From an uncultured Paracoccaceae bacterium (GTDB taxonomy: Bacteria > Pseudomonadota > Alphaproteobacteria > Rhodobacterales > Rhodobacteraceae): DNA of 35,889 bases. The notes beneath the pieces are model-generated. The model worked only from the letters and a program-made list of their open reading frames with translations, ran no database searches and had not been told where the DNA came from. Positions 26,284 to 33,773 of this stretch are shown piece by piece. The translations under genes were made by a program, and so were the position numbers. The number at the start of each line of letters is the position of its first letter. Within the stretch, counting starts at the first letter, position 1. The stretch is taken from positions 1 to 35,889 of the forward strand of contig CANNFE010000019.1 in NCBI GenBank assembly GCA_947503775.1, written 5' to 3'.

Positions 26284-27752
26284 TGAGCAGTTTTGACAAC
26301 CTCATGGCCTTTCAGCGCGAGACAGAAGCCCTTTCGCAGGTGGCAGGCCGCCTTGGCTGGGATCAGGAAACGGTCATGCCGCGCGGCGCGTCCGAGCAGC
26401 GGGCCGAAGAGATGGCCGCGATCGACGGCGTTTTGCATGCACGGAGAACGGACCCCAAGGTTGCCGACTGGCTCGAGACGGCAGACGCTCCCGATGACGC
26501 TGCGGCGGCGCAGATCAGGGAGATCCGCCGCTCCTTCGAGCGCTATACCAAAGTGCCGCCGGATCTATCGGCGGAGATTGCCCGCGTCACCAGCCGGGCG
26601 CAGGGGATCTGGGCTGCCGCGCGGGCGGAGGAGGATGTCCCCGCGTTTCTGCCGACGCTGAACACCGTGGTTGATCTCAAGCGGCAGGAAGGAGAGGCCC
26701 TTGCAAATGGCAGCGCGATCTATGATGCGATGCTTGATGACTACGAGCCTGGTGCAACGGCCGCCATGCTGGAGCAGATGTTCGGCGCGCTCAGGCCCCG
26801 GCTGGTGGATCTTCGAGATAGGATCTTCGATGCCGCGCCCGGACCTGAGCTGACAGGCGAATTTGCCGAAGACGATCAACTCGCGCTGTCGACCCGGCTT
26901 GCCGAGGTTTTTGGATACGATTTCAGGCGGGGCCGGATCGACAAGGCGGTCCACCCGTTTTCCTCCGGATCCGGCGATGACGTGCGCATCACGACGCGCA
27001 CCAACCCGGTCGATCCCTTCAACTGCTTCTATTCGACGATCCACGAGGTCGGCCATGCCGCCTATGAGCAGGGGATCGATCCGGTCTATGCGCTCACGCC
27101 GCTTGGACGGGGCGCGTCGATGGGCGTGCATGAAAGCCAAAGCCGGATCTACGAGAACCAGCTTGGCCGGAGCCGGGCCTTCACCGGTTGGCTCTATGGG
27201 CAAATGACCGATTGCTTCGGAGATCTATCCATCGAAAGTCCGGAGGCTTTCTATGCGGCATCGAACCGTGTCCATCGGGGTTATATCCGCACGGAAGCGG
27301 ACGAGGTGCAGTACAACCTTCATGTGCTTTTGCGATTTGACCTTGAACACAGCCTGATGACCGGCGATCTGCGGGTCGACGATCTGGAAGCAGCCTGGAA
27401 TGACCGGTTCAAGGCAGATTTCGGCTTTGCCGTGGACAAGCCCTCGAACGGTGTTCTTCAGGATGTGCACTGGTCGGTCGGGCTTTTCGGTTACTTTCCG
27501 ACCTATACGCTTGGCAACGTCTATGCGGGCTGCCTTCACCGCGCCTTGCGTCAGGCCGTTCCCGATCTCGATACCCAGATGGCGCAGGGCGATCTGGGCG
27601 CGGCAACCGGTTGGTTACGTGAGACCGTCCAGCAGCACGGAGCCTTGCTGCTGCCTCGCGATATCATCACCCGGGCGACTGGCAGTGCGCCGAGTGAAGC
27701 ACCGCTGCTGAAGTATCTCGAGGATAAGTTTCAGATGCTTTACGGGCTTTGA
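26283..27752 (+). CDS. M32-family metallocarboxypeptidase
   Basis: A 489-residue cytoplasmic zinc carboxypeptidase of the Taq type, trimming C-terminal residues from peptides. The zinc motif HEVGH is at residues 254-258, with the third ligand Glu in GVHESQSR at about 284. DPFNCFYSTIHE, YIRTEADEVQYNLH and VHWSVGLFGYFPTYTLGN are strongly conserved family blocks. Length is normal for the family. It is read with ctaA (one-base overlap TGATG). A hairpin-bearing spacer follows. Confidence 0.95.
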   Translation: MSSFDNLMAFQRETEALSQVAGRLGWDQETVMPRGASEQRAEEMAAIDGVLHARRTDPKVADWLETADAPDDAAAAQIREIRRSFERYTKVPPDLSAEIARVTSRAQGIWAAARAEEDVPAFLPTLNTVVDLKRQEGEALANGSAIYDAMLDDYEPGATAAMLEQMFGALRPRLVDLRDRIFDAAPGPELTGEFAEDDQLALSTRLAEVFGYDFRRGRIDKAVHPFSSGSGDDVRITTRTNPVDPFNCFYSTIHEVGHAAYEQGIDPVYALTPLGRGASMGVHESQSRIYENQLGRSRAFTGWLYGQMTDCFGDLSIESPEAFYAASNRVHRGYIRTEADEVQYNLHVLLRFDLEHSLMTGDLRVDDLEAAWNDRFKADFGFAVDKPSNGVLQDVHWSVGLFGYFPTYTLGNVYAGCLHRALRQAVPDLDTQMAQGDLGAATGWLRETVQQHGALLLPRDIITRATGSAPSEAPLLKYLEDKFQMLYGL

Positions 27753-27805
27753 CCTGACGGAGCAGCTTGCGCTGCATATTGATCCTTTGCGCTCGCCGCG
27801 CGGGC

Positions 27806-27826
27806 GTGAGGGACGCTGTCCCTCAC
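27806..27826. terminator. Hairpin after the M32 peptidase gene
   Basis: GTGAGGGAC and GTCCCTCAC form a perfect 9-bp stem with a 3-base loop in the convergent spacer between the peptidase and the hydratase-like gene. There is no T-run directly after it; GGGATATTTGGG follows at 27834. It may be a bidirectional terminator or part of a dispersed intergenic element. Confidence 0.5.
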
Positions 27827-27857
27827 ACTCCCTGGGATATTTGGGCAGGCAAAGAGA

Positions 27858-28640
27858 TCAGGACCAGTCCGGTGACCGTTTCTCGAGGAACGCGGCGATC
27901 CCTTCCTCGGTTTGCGCATCGAGCATGTTTTCGGTCATGACCTCTGCTGTATGGCGGTAAGCGTCCTCGATGGTCATCTGCGCCTGGTCGTAGAACGTGC
28001 GTTTGCCGATCCTGAGCGCAGAGTTGAGTTTGCCTGCAAGCGTATGGGCGAGCTCTTGCGTTTTTGTCTCAAGTTGGCTTTCTGGCACCACGTGATTGAT
28101 AAGGCCAATCCTCTGCGCTTCTGTTGCCGTGATGAAACGGGCCGTCGTCAGCATCTCGAAGGCTTGCTTGCGCGGGATATTCCGGGTCAGCGCGACCATC
28201 GGTGTCGAACAGAAGAGGCCGATATTGACGCCGTTCACGCCGAAACGGGTGTCATCTGTCGCTACTGCCAAATCACAGGTAGCGACAAGCTGGCAGCCGG
28301 CGGCGGTGGCGATGCCGTGAACTTGCGCGATGACCGGTTGGGGCAGCGATTGCAGTCCCAGCATGACGTGTGCGCAGCGCTCGAAGAGGTCGCGGAACGC
28401 CGCTGCTCCTCCATCAGTGGATTGCCGCTTGGCCTGCATTTCCTTAAGATCGTGACCCGCGCAGAAGGCTTTTCCCTTGCCGGAGAGGATCACGACCCGG
28501 GTGTCCGGATCGGTTGCCAGCGTCTCGATTTGCTCTCGGACGGCGGCAAGCATCGCGTCCGACAGGGCATTGAGCCGCTCCGGCGCGGTCATGGTCAGAT
28601 GAGCGATCCCGTCTTTATCGCGCCGTTCGAGCAAAGCCAT
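27858..28640 (-). CDS. Enoyl-CoA hydratase/isomerase family protein, ECHDC3-like
   Basis: A 260-residue crotonase-fold protein. The CoA/oxyanion segment FCAGHDLKEM is at about 59-68, and HGIATAAGCQLVATCD forms the second oxyanion site. The two catalytic glutamates of classical enoyl-CoA hydratase are not seen: the first aligns with Gln117 (GCQL) and the second with Gly137 in FGVNGVNIG. GVNIGLFCSTPMVALTR and PRKQAFEML are typical of the ECHDC3 branch, whose activity is unclear. GGAGG precedes the ATG. It is divergent from a thioesterase gene, so acyl-CoA metabolism is likely, but hydratase activity is doubtful. Confidence 0.85.
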   Translation of the reverse strand: MALLERRDKDGIAHLTMTAPERLNALSDAMLAAVREQIETLATDPDTRVVILSGKGKAFCAGHDLKEMQAKRQSTDGGAAAFRDLFERCAHVMLGLQSLPQPVIAQVHGIATAAGCQLVATCDLAVATDDTRFGVNGVNIGLFCSTPMVALTRNIPRKQAFEMLTTARFITATEAQRIGLINHVVPESQLETKTQELAHTLAGKLNSALRIGKRTFYDQAQMTIEDAYRHTAEVMTENMLDAQTEEGIAAFLEKRSPDWS

Positions 28641-28699
28641 CTTGTCCTCCGCTTCATGCTGCGAAACTCTAGGATGCGCAGGGTAGTGAGGGAAGAGCG

Positions 28700-29128
28700 A
28701 TGACGATCCGGATGGACGATGCGGCGTTGGCGGCGTTTCTCGAGACAGCTTTTCCGCAGGTTCACGGCGACTTTCGGATCGATGCGGTCACGGAAGATGG
28801 GGTGAGGGTTCGGCTTTTGACAGCGGAGCGTCACCTAAGGCCGGGCGGTACGGTTTCGGGGCCGAGCATGTTTGCCCTTGCCGATGTGGGAATTTACCTG
28901 GCGATCCTGTCGCGGATCGGACCTGAAGCGTTGGCTGTGACGACCAATTGTACGATCGATTTCATGCGTAAGCCTTCCGCCGGTGCGCAGATGATCTGCG
29001 AGGCCCGTCTTCTGAAACTGGGGCGGGTTCTTGCGGTCGGAGACGCGATGCTGTTCAGCGAGGGGATGGAGGAGCCTGTCGCACGGGCAGGGCTCACTTA
29101 CTCGATCCCTCCGAAAGGGATCTCATGA
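28700..29128 (+). CDS. PaaI-family hotdog thioesterase
   Basis: A 142-residue cytoplasmic hotdog-fold protein that probably hydrolyses an acyl-CoA. The family helix reads LRPGGTVSGPSMFALADVGIYLAIL, in which HxxxGG-like glycines and an Asp facing the thioester are seen, followed by TTNCTIDFMRKPSAG, the conserved strand pair. It starts after GAGGGAAGAGCG and is divergent from the hydratase-like gene with a 59-base gap, so they may share a control region. The acyl group is unknown. Confidence 0.85.
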   Translation: MTIRMDDAALAAFLETAFPQVHGDFRIDAVTEDGVRVRLLTAERHLRPGGTVSGPSMFALADVGIYLAILSRIGPEALAVTTNCTIDFMRKPSAGAQMICEARLLKLGRVLAVGDAMLFSEGMEEPVARAGLTYSIPPKGIS

Positions 29129-29193
29129 TGGGGTATTCTAGTACCTAATTTATAAGCCATTGTTGTATAATGTATTTTAGGCTTCTTGGGCGC

Positions 29194-29221
29194 TTGACCT
29201 GCCTTTCGACATGCTTATAAC
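29194..29221 (+). promoter_or_regulatory. Sigma-70 promoter for rplM-rpsI
   Basis: TTGACC (29194..29199) and TATAAC (29216..29221) are 16 bases apart and 50 bases before rplM. A second TATAAT occurs at 29166..29171 without a good -35. The 143-base spacer before rplM is AT-rich compared with its surroundings. Confidence 0.65.
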
Positions 29222-29271
29222 CCACCCATCTTATTCCAAGGGCTATCGGGCCCATCGATACGGGTGACCTT

Positions 29272-29733
29272 ATGAAAACCTACACTGCCACTCCTGGCGA
29301 TATCGATAAGAAGTGGATCTTGATCGATGCGGAAGGCGTCGTTTTGGGTCGTCTTGCTTCGATTATCGCTATGCGCCTTCGGGGCAAGCATAAAGCGACG
29401 TTTACGCCTCATATGGATATGGGCGACAATGTCATCGTGATTAACGCGGACAAGGTCCAGTTGACCGGGAAAAAGCGTGATAAGCCAAACTATTGGCACA
29501 CCGGCTATCCGGGTGGGATCAAGAGCCGGACGACCGGGCAGATCCTGGAAGGCGAGCATCCCGAGCGCGTTGTCATGCAGGCGGTCAAGCGGATGCTTCC
29601 CGGCAATCGTTTGAGCCGTAAGCAATTGACAAACCTACGTGTTTTCGCGGGCGCCGAGCATTCGCATGACGCACAAAACCCCGAGGTTCTCGACGTGAAG
29701 TCGATGAACTCCAAAAACACGCGGGAGGGTTAA
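29272..29733 (+). CDS. rplM: 50S ribosomal protein L13
   Basis: A full-length L13 of 153 residues, beginning [20 protein letters not shown], with [17 protein letters not shown] and [18 protein letters not shown]. It binds 23S rRNA early in 50S assembly. It is paired with rpsI two bases downstream, the conserved L13-S9 operon. The C-terminus, NSKNTREG, is the usual short alphaproteobacterial tail. Confidence 0.98.
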   Translation: MKTYTATPGDIDKKWILIDAEGVVLGRLASIIAMRLRGKHKATFTPHMDMGDNVIVINADKVQLTGKKRDKPNYWHTGYPGGIKSRTTGQILEGEHPERVVMQAVKRMLPGNRLSRKQLTNLRVFAGAEHSHDAQNPEVLDVKSMNSKNTREG

Positions 29734-29735
29734 CC

Positions 29736-30239
29736 ATGGCTGAGCAGGTAACCACGCTAGACGAACTGGCCAAGGCCGTAACCGAAGATATCGGGGGAGT
29801 TCAGGGGGTTGCGCCTGAAACCTCAACCCCTCGCGAGCCTGTCCGGGACGAGTTGGGCCGCTCCTATGCGACCGGTAAACGTAAAGACGCCGTCGCACGC
29901 GTCTGGATCAAGCCGGGCTCGGGCAAGGTCAGCGTCAATGGCAAGGAAATGGACAAGTATTTCGCCCGTCCGGTGCTGCAGATGATCCTGCGCCAGCCGT
30001 TCTCGGTGGCTGGTGTCGACGGTCAGTTTGACGTGATGGCGACCGTCAAAGGCGGCGGTCTTTCGGGTCAGGCCGGCGCCGTAAAGCACGGAATTTCCAA
30101 GGCTTTGCAGCTTTACGATCCTTCTTTGCGCGGCGCCTTGAAGGCGGCCGGGTTCCTGACGCGCGACAGCCGCGTGGTGGAGCGCAAGAAGTACGGCAAG
30201 GCGAAAGCCCGCAAGAGCTTCCAGTTCTCCAAGCGCTAA
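29736..30239 (+). CDS. rpsI: 30S ribosomal protein S9
   Basis: A 167-residue S9. The first 40 or so residues are an acidic N-terminal extension common in alphaproteobacteria; the conserved core starts near [17 protein letters not shown] and ends with [17 protein letters not shown], whose terminal Lys-Arg reaches the P-site t[18 protein letters not shown] is the family hallmark. It is cotranscribed with rplM and closed by a terminator at 30263. Confidence 0.98.
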   Translation: MAEQVTTLDELAKAVTEDIGGVQGVAPETSTPREPVRDELGRSYATGKRKDAVARVWIKPGSGKVSVNGKEMDKYFARPVLQMILRQPFSVAGVDGQFDVMATVKGGGLSGQAGAVKHGISKALQLYDPSLRGALKAAGFLTRDSRVVERKKYGKAKARKSFQFSKR

Positions 30240-30262
30240 GTCGCGGCGGATATCAAACTGGC

Positions 30263-30289
30263 AAAGGCCGTCCTTGGGGCGGCCTTTTT
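30263..30289 (+). terminator. Intrinsic terminator after rpsI
   Basis: AAAGGCCG pairs with CGGCCTTT, 8 bp with a 9-base loop, ending in TTTTT. It ends the L13-S9 transcript 23 bases after the stop. Confidence 0.88.
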
Positions 30290-30339
30290 CGTTTGGGGCG
30301 TTCATCTTCGTAAACGGCTCTCTTAACCAAATTTAAGAT

Positions 30340-30415
30340 GCGGCATCCGGGCGGCATCCCGTCGGCATATGGGAGGCGGAATTTTCGGAAAGAGCCGTAT
30401 CGGGGGCGCGTTAAC
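30340..30415 (-). repeat. 11-bp spaced ATGCCG array with GTTAAC box (copy 3)
   Basis: CGGCAT begins at 30341, 30352 and 30363, that is ATGCCG on the minus strand with exact 11-bp spacing. GTTAAC is at 30410..30415. The array is inverted relative to the copy at 11445, and 27 of 29 bases match. Confidence 0.65.
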
Positions 30416-30481
30416 CCTTTTTCGTCGCTGTCATCGGGTAAGTAGGCATCCTAATCAGGAATTGTTTCCATATCGGGATCA

Positions 30482-30511
30482 GTGAAATTTCACGTATAAG
30501 CGATGGCTTAT
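30482..30511. repeat. Adjacent palindromes GTGAAATTTCAC and ATAAGC/GCTTAT
   Basis: GTGAAATTTCAC (30482..30493) is a perfect 12-bp palindrome. Two bases later ATAAGC (30496..30501) pairs with GCTTAT (30506..30511) across four bases. The second motif also occurs twice after the short aldolase gene. Confidence 0.55.
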
Positions 30512-30552
30512 GGTTTCCCGATGTCGACTAAGCGGCCCTCGAGGCGCGCCTT

Positions 30553-31185
30553 TCACGAGATCAGATTGTCGGCGATCCGCTTGTTGAAATCCTCGGTCGT
30601 GTTGCCGGAAGGGTAGGGTATGTCCGGGACCGGAACGCCCAGGAAGGTGCAGAGCGGCTCCCAGCCGGAGCCGACGGGATAGACGAGTAGACGCTCAGGC
30701 GGGATCTCGGCGATGATGGCGGCGTTATGCGCGTCGAAGACGGATTTGGCGTGATCGGGATCGTGGACGCGCCCGTCGAAGACGCGGTCGAACATTGTCT
30801 CGCACCACTGGGCGATGTCGTTGCGATGGGGCGGGCTGTGCCGACCCTTTTGTGCGACGAAGGGCAGGATCGTCTTGCTGAGGCTTTTGTACCAGCTGTC
30901 GGCGTCCCGCAGGCTGAGGATAACCTTGGCGTCCGGAAAAGCGGTGGTGATCTCGCGCCAGTAGGTCGCGCCGGGCCAGTCGGCCTGGGCGCGAAAGCCG
31001 TCGAAGATGGCGGGCCAGTCGGGCGTGGTGCCGTTCTGGATGGCAAGCCATGGGTTGATGAGGTTCGCCTTGGCGCGGATCTCGACCATGTGGTGGCACG
31101 GGCCGAAGCCAAGCTCGATCAGAGCGAGGCGCAGGCTCTCGGTGCCGGTGCGCCCCATGCCGGGGCAGATGAGGGAGAGGGGCAT
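30553..31185 (-). CDS. Sulfotransferase-like protein
   Basis: A 210-residue protein similar to the short P-loop sulfotransferase-like family common in marine bacteria (Sulfotransfer_4/Pfam17784 type). The N-terminal PAPS-binding loop reads ICPGMGRTGTESLRLALIELG, the 3'-phosphate segment reads KVILSLRDADSWYKSL, and PSGNTTEDFN closes the protein. The transferred sulfo group and acceptor are unknown. It is monocistronic, read leftward, between a repeat-rich spacer and the AT-rich island. Confidence 0.82.
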   Translation of the reverse strand: MPLSLICPGMGRTGTESLRLALIELGFGPCHHMVEIRAKANLINPWLAIQNGTTPDWPAIFDGFRAQADWPGATYWREITTAFPDAKVILSLRDADSWYKSLSKTILPFVAQKGRHSPPHRNDIAQWCETMFDRVFDGRVHDPDHAKSVFDAHNAAIIAEIPPERLLVYPVGSGWEPLCTFLGVPVPDIPYPSGNTTEDFNKRIADNLIS

Positions 31186-31499
31186 CGGGGTGGGGTCCTT
31201 TGGGTTATCAAGACCTAAGCCGGGCGAGCGCCGGTCCGCGGGGTGGCGCAGGTTCGGCTGAGCGGAGCACTTTTATGGTGCCGAGTACATCTTCGCTTTG
31301 AGGTGAGCGCAAGGTGGCAAAGCGCCAGTCCGTCGGGGCGGACCGGCGCTGGCCCGGCGCCTTCGGCTTGATTCCGAGCCCAACTATAAAGCCTTTTCCG
31401 ACTTTAGGATTTTTGATATTACATACAGACGACGCTGAATATAATTCCTATTAATAATTTTCAACTAGAAAGATAGAAGTCGAGATACAGGATTAAACA
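31186..31499. other. Intergenic spacer leading into the AT-rich island
   Basis: There is no credible gene here. A hairpin is at 31321..31350: AGCGCCAGTCCG against CGGACCGGCGCT, 11 of 12 paired, loop TCGGGG. From about 31383 composition changes abruptly to AT-rich. A TATAAT is at 31440..31445, about 55 bases before the ATG at 31500, with no well-spaced -35, so it is only a possible promoter element. Confidence 0.45.
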
Positions 31500-32225
31500 A
31501 TGACTGCTCAAGAAAGAATGACAAACGCAATTCAAAAATGGATTTTGAAGATGCAAAGTCATCCCGGTTAGAGGGATTGGAAAAGATCACACATTTACTA
31601 CACCCTTTGGTTTGACGAAGAAGAATTCCCTCCTGAAGAAAGGAGTAGCAGCTTTGACTTCTCCGAGCCATTAAATAGAGAGCATGCCTTGTTGACTTCG
31701 TATATGGAGTTAGTAAGCACCCCGCAAGCATTACGAGATGTTGAGTGGTATTTTCGAAGATATCCTTTCTGTCAAACCCCCGTTACTCATGATAGTCATT
31801 TGAGATACTGTTGCGAAATGTATTTTAATAGGTTCTATGAGTTCAAAGAGAGATTGAAGAAGCTTTCTAAAGCTTATAAGGAGGCTGTTCCAAGCTCTCA
31901 ACTTAATTTCGGAGACTTCATAAAATCCTTTGACAAGATGTTTGACAGCGAAATTCGGCAACGAAATAAATCTCATCATCATGAGAAATATGATGATGTA
32001 GCAATTTCTAGGCTTACACTTCTCGATTTAGTAGTATCGCCTCGTGATGAGACTCTATCTAAACGTGAGCGCAGATTGTATTATCGAAGGACGACAAAAG
32101 AATGGGCTTCCCGCAATAAGCGGTGTGCGGCTGATCTGGATAAGTTTACTGAGGCAGTGGCAGAAGCATTATTGAAGGTCTGCTCTTTCTTAGATTCAGA
32201 CAAAGAGGCATCGGTTAAAAGTTAG
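31500..32225 (+). pseudogene. AT-rich HEPN-like ORF interrupted by an in-frame amber codon
   Basis: From the ATG at 31500, which has AGGA seven bases ahead, one reading frame runs to the TAA-bounded end at 32225, except for a TAG at 31569..31571 after 23 codons. Read through it would be 241 residues. Downstream of TAG the frame stays protein-like (a YYTLWFDEEEFPPEE segment, then EWYFRRYPF, CEMYFNRFYEFKERLKKL), and the first in-frame ATG is at 31704, with TTG at 31689. The segment RQRNKSHHH fits the RX4-6H signature of HEPN RNase domains, and the flanks look helical. AT content and AGA/TTA codon use differ strongly from all neighbours, indicating recent acquisition. I do not recognise the family with certainty. 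A shorter active protein from 31689 or 31704 is possible. Confidence 0.55.
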
Positions 32226-32234
32226 CGTCTCGCC

Positions 32235-32852
32235 TCACTCATCCGGCGGAATAAGCCCCAGCCCCCGCAGATACACCCCGATTCCCGTCTCGAGCAGGTC
32301 TTCGGGCGGGAAAGGAGAGCGGGTGCCGGGGGAGCCTCGGGCGAAGAGCTCGACCACGCCATGGGACATGGCCCAGATATGGGCCGAGAACATCTCGGGC
32401 GGGGGGCGTTTTTCGGCGGGGATGTGCTGCGACAGTTCCGAGGCGGCGCGGCCCAGGATGGCGCTGCCCCGGGCGGCGGCGGCGGCCAGCTCTGGTGTGC
32501 GCTGGACGGAGATGCCGCTTTCGAACATTGCGACGTAATGGCCTGGGAACTTGCGGGCGAAGGCGAGATAGGCGCGGCCCGTCGCCTCGAAGGCGGCGAG
32601 GGCGGAGGGCTGGCCTTCGGCATAGGCGTGCTCCATCAGGTCGGCGAAGATCGCGTAGCCCTGGCGGGCGGCTTCGGCGATCAGGTCCTCGCGGCCCGCG
32701 AAATGGCGGTAGACGGCGGCGGGGGTGACGCCGGCGCGCTTGGCCGCTTCGGAGAGGGTGAAGCCGGTTGGGCCCTTCTCCTCGATCAACTGGAGGGCAG
32801 CTTCGACCAAGGCCGATTTGAGGTTGCCGTGATGGTAGCCGCGTTTAGGCAT
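32235..32852 (-). CDS. TetR-family transcriptional regulator
   Basis: A 205-residue regulator. The N-terminal helix-turn-helix is FTLSEAAKRAGVTPAAVYRHFAGREDLI (about 31-58; key turn GVTPAAVYRHF). The C-terminal helical ligand domain resembles the WHG-type TetR group (MSHGVVELF). The start overlaps the 3' end of ppk2 by 8 bases, so it is probably coupled to ppk2 and may regulate this operon. The effector is unknown. Confidence 0.92.
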   Translation of the reverse strand: MPKRGYHHGNLKSALVEAALQLIEEKGPTGFTLSEAAKRAGVTPAAVYRHFAGREDLIAEAARQGYAIFADLMEHAYAEGQPSALAAFEATGRAYLAFARKFPGHYVAMFESGISVQRTPELAAAAARGSAILGRAASELSQHIPAEKRPPPEMFSAHIWAMSHGVVELFARGSPGTRSPFPPEDLLETGIGVYLRGLGLIPPDE

Positions 32853-33726
32853 GAAGCGCCGCGTGCCAGAGGGCCGGGCCGCCGGTGATCCGGTCGTCGA
32901 TCGGGGTCACGACGCTGTGGTCGCGGCCCTCATAGGGGATCTGCGACAGGATCGAGCGCAGGACCTGCACCCGGGCGCGGCGCTTGTCGTCGGCGCGGAT
33001 GACGGTCCAGGGGGCGGCCTTGGTATGGCTTCGGTCGATGGTCTCGCCGATGGACTGCGTGTAGCGGTCGTAGAGCGGCAGGCCTTTGACGTCGATGCCC
33101 GAGAGCTTCCATTGCTTGAGCGGATCGCTTTCCCGGTCGAGCATGCGGCGCAGCTGTTCGGCGCGCCCCACGGTCAGCCAGATCTTGAAGAGGTGGATGC
33201 CGTCCTCGACCAGCATCTGCTCGAAGGGGACGACCTGATCGAAGAAGAGGGCGCGCTCATCGGGGGTGCAGAAGCCGAAGACATCCTCGACCACGCCGCG
33301 ATTGTACCAGGAGCGGTCGAAAAGCGTGATCTCTCCGGCGGCGGGTAGGTGCTGGACGTAGCGCTGGAAGTACCATTGGCCCGCCTCGCGCTCGGTCGGT
33401 TTGGGCAAGGCCGCGGTATGGACGCCGCGGGCGTTCAGGTTCTCGCGGAAGCGTTTGATATTGCCGCCCTTTCCGGACGCGTCGCGGCCCTCGAAGATGG
33501 CGCAGATCCGGGTGCCGCTGGAGCGCGTCCAGGATTGCAGCTTGACCAGTTCGATCTGCAGGGCGTCCATCGCGTCCTCGTAGGCCCCTTTGTCCCAGCG
33601 GCTGTCATAGGGATATTCGGGGTCAAGGACGGCATTCTTCTTGGCGCCTGCGATTTGCTCGCGGACCCAGTCGGGGGCGCCGGTCCGGGCGTAGTCGCTG
33701 ATCGCGCCGTCAAAGGGGAGGGACAT
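32845..33726 (-). CDS. ppk2: Polyphosphate kinase 2 (PPK2 family)
   Basis: A 293-residue cytoplasmic enzyme that transfers phosphate between polyphosphate and nucleotides, usually making ATP or GTP from the diphosphates. The Walker A motif EGRDASGKGG is at residues 79-88. The Walker B/lid segment ITLFDRSWYNRGVVE has Asp137. KIWLTVGRAEQLRR and PWTVIRADDKRRAR are family blocks. The start MSLPFDGA is preferred to a GTG/ATG 10 codons earlier. Class I single-domain PPK2 enzymes are known from Ruegeria pomeroyi. It lies between a lipoprotein hydrolase and tetR, with a 47-base gap upstream. Confidence 0.93.
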   Translation of the reverse strand: MSLPFDGAISDYARTGAPDWVREQIAGAKKNAVLDPEYPYDSRWDKGAYEDAMDALQIELVKLQSWTRSSGTRICAIFEGRDASGKGGNIKRFRENLNARGVHTAALPKPTEREAGQWYFQRYVQHLPAAGEITLFDRSWYNRGVVEDVFGFCTPDERALFFDQVVPFEQMLVEDGIHLFKIWLTVGRAEQLRRMLDRESDPLKQWKLSGIDVKGLPLYDRYTQSIGETIDRSHTKAAPWTVIRADDKRRARVQVLRSILSQIPYEGRDHSVVTPIDDRITGGPALWHAALHA

Positions 33727-33773
33727 GTTGCGGCCTTTCACTTCGGGCCTACACATATGGCGATGTCAGGGGC

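Larger units (their letters stand above)
30290..30552. other. Repeat-rich intergenic spacer
   Basis: There is no gene from rpsI (30239) to the sulfotransferase stop (30553). After the terminator the spacer has TCTTAA/TTAAGA (30321..30338), three CGGCAT hexamers at 11-bp spacing (30341..30368), GTTAAC (30410..30415), the perfect palindrome GTGAAATTTCAC (30482..30493), and ATAAGC/GCTTAT (30496..30511). This density of symmetric sites is the highest in the window. Confidence 0.55.

Noticed and set aside
30321-30338. CtrA full site TTAA-N7-TTAA
   Set aside because: The spacing between the two TTAA parts is 6, not the canonical 7, and the sites are in a convergent spacer; reported only as an inverted repeat.
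31465-31731. 88-codon minus-strand open frame in the AT-rich island
   Set aside because: It is antisense to the HEPN-like frame with no ribosome site; the plus-strand frame has coherent protein features.
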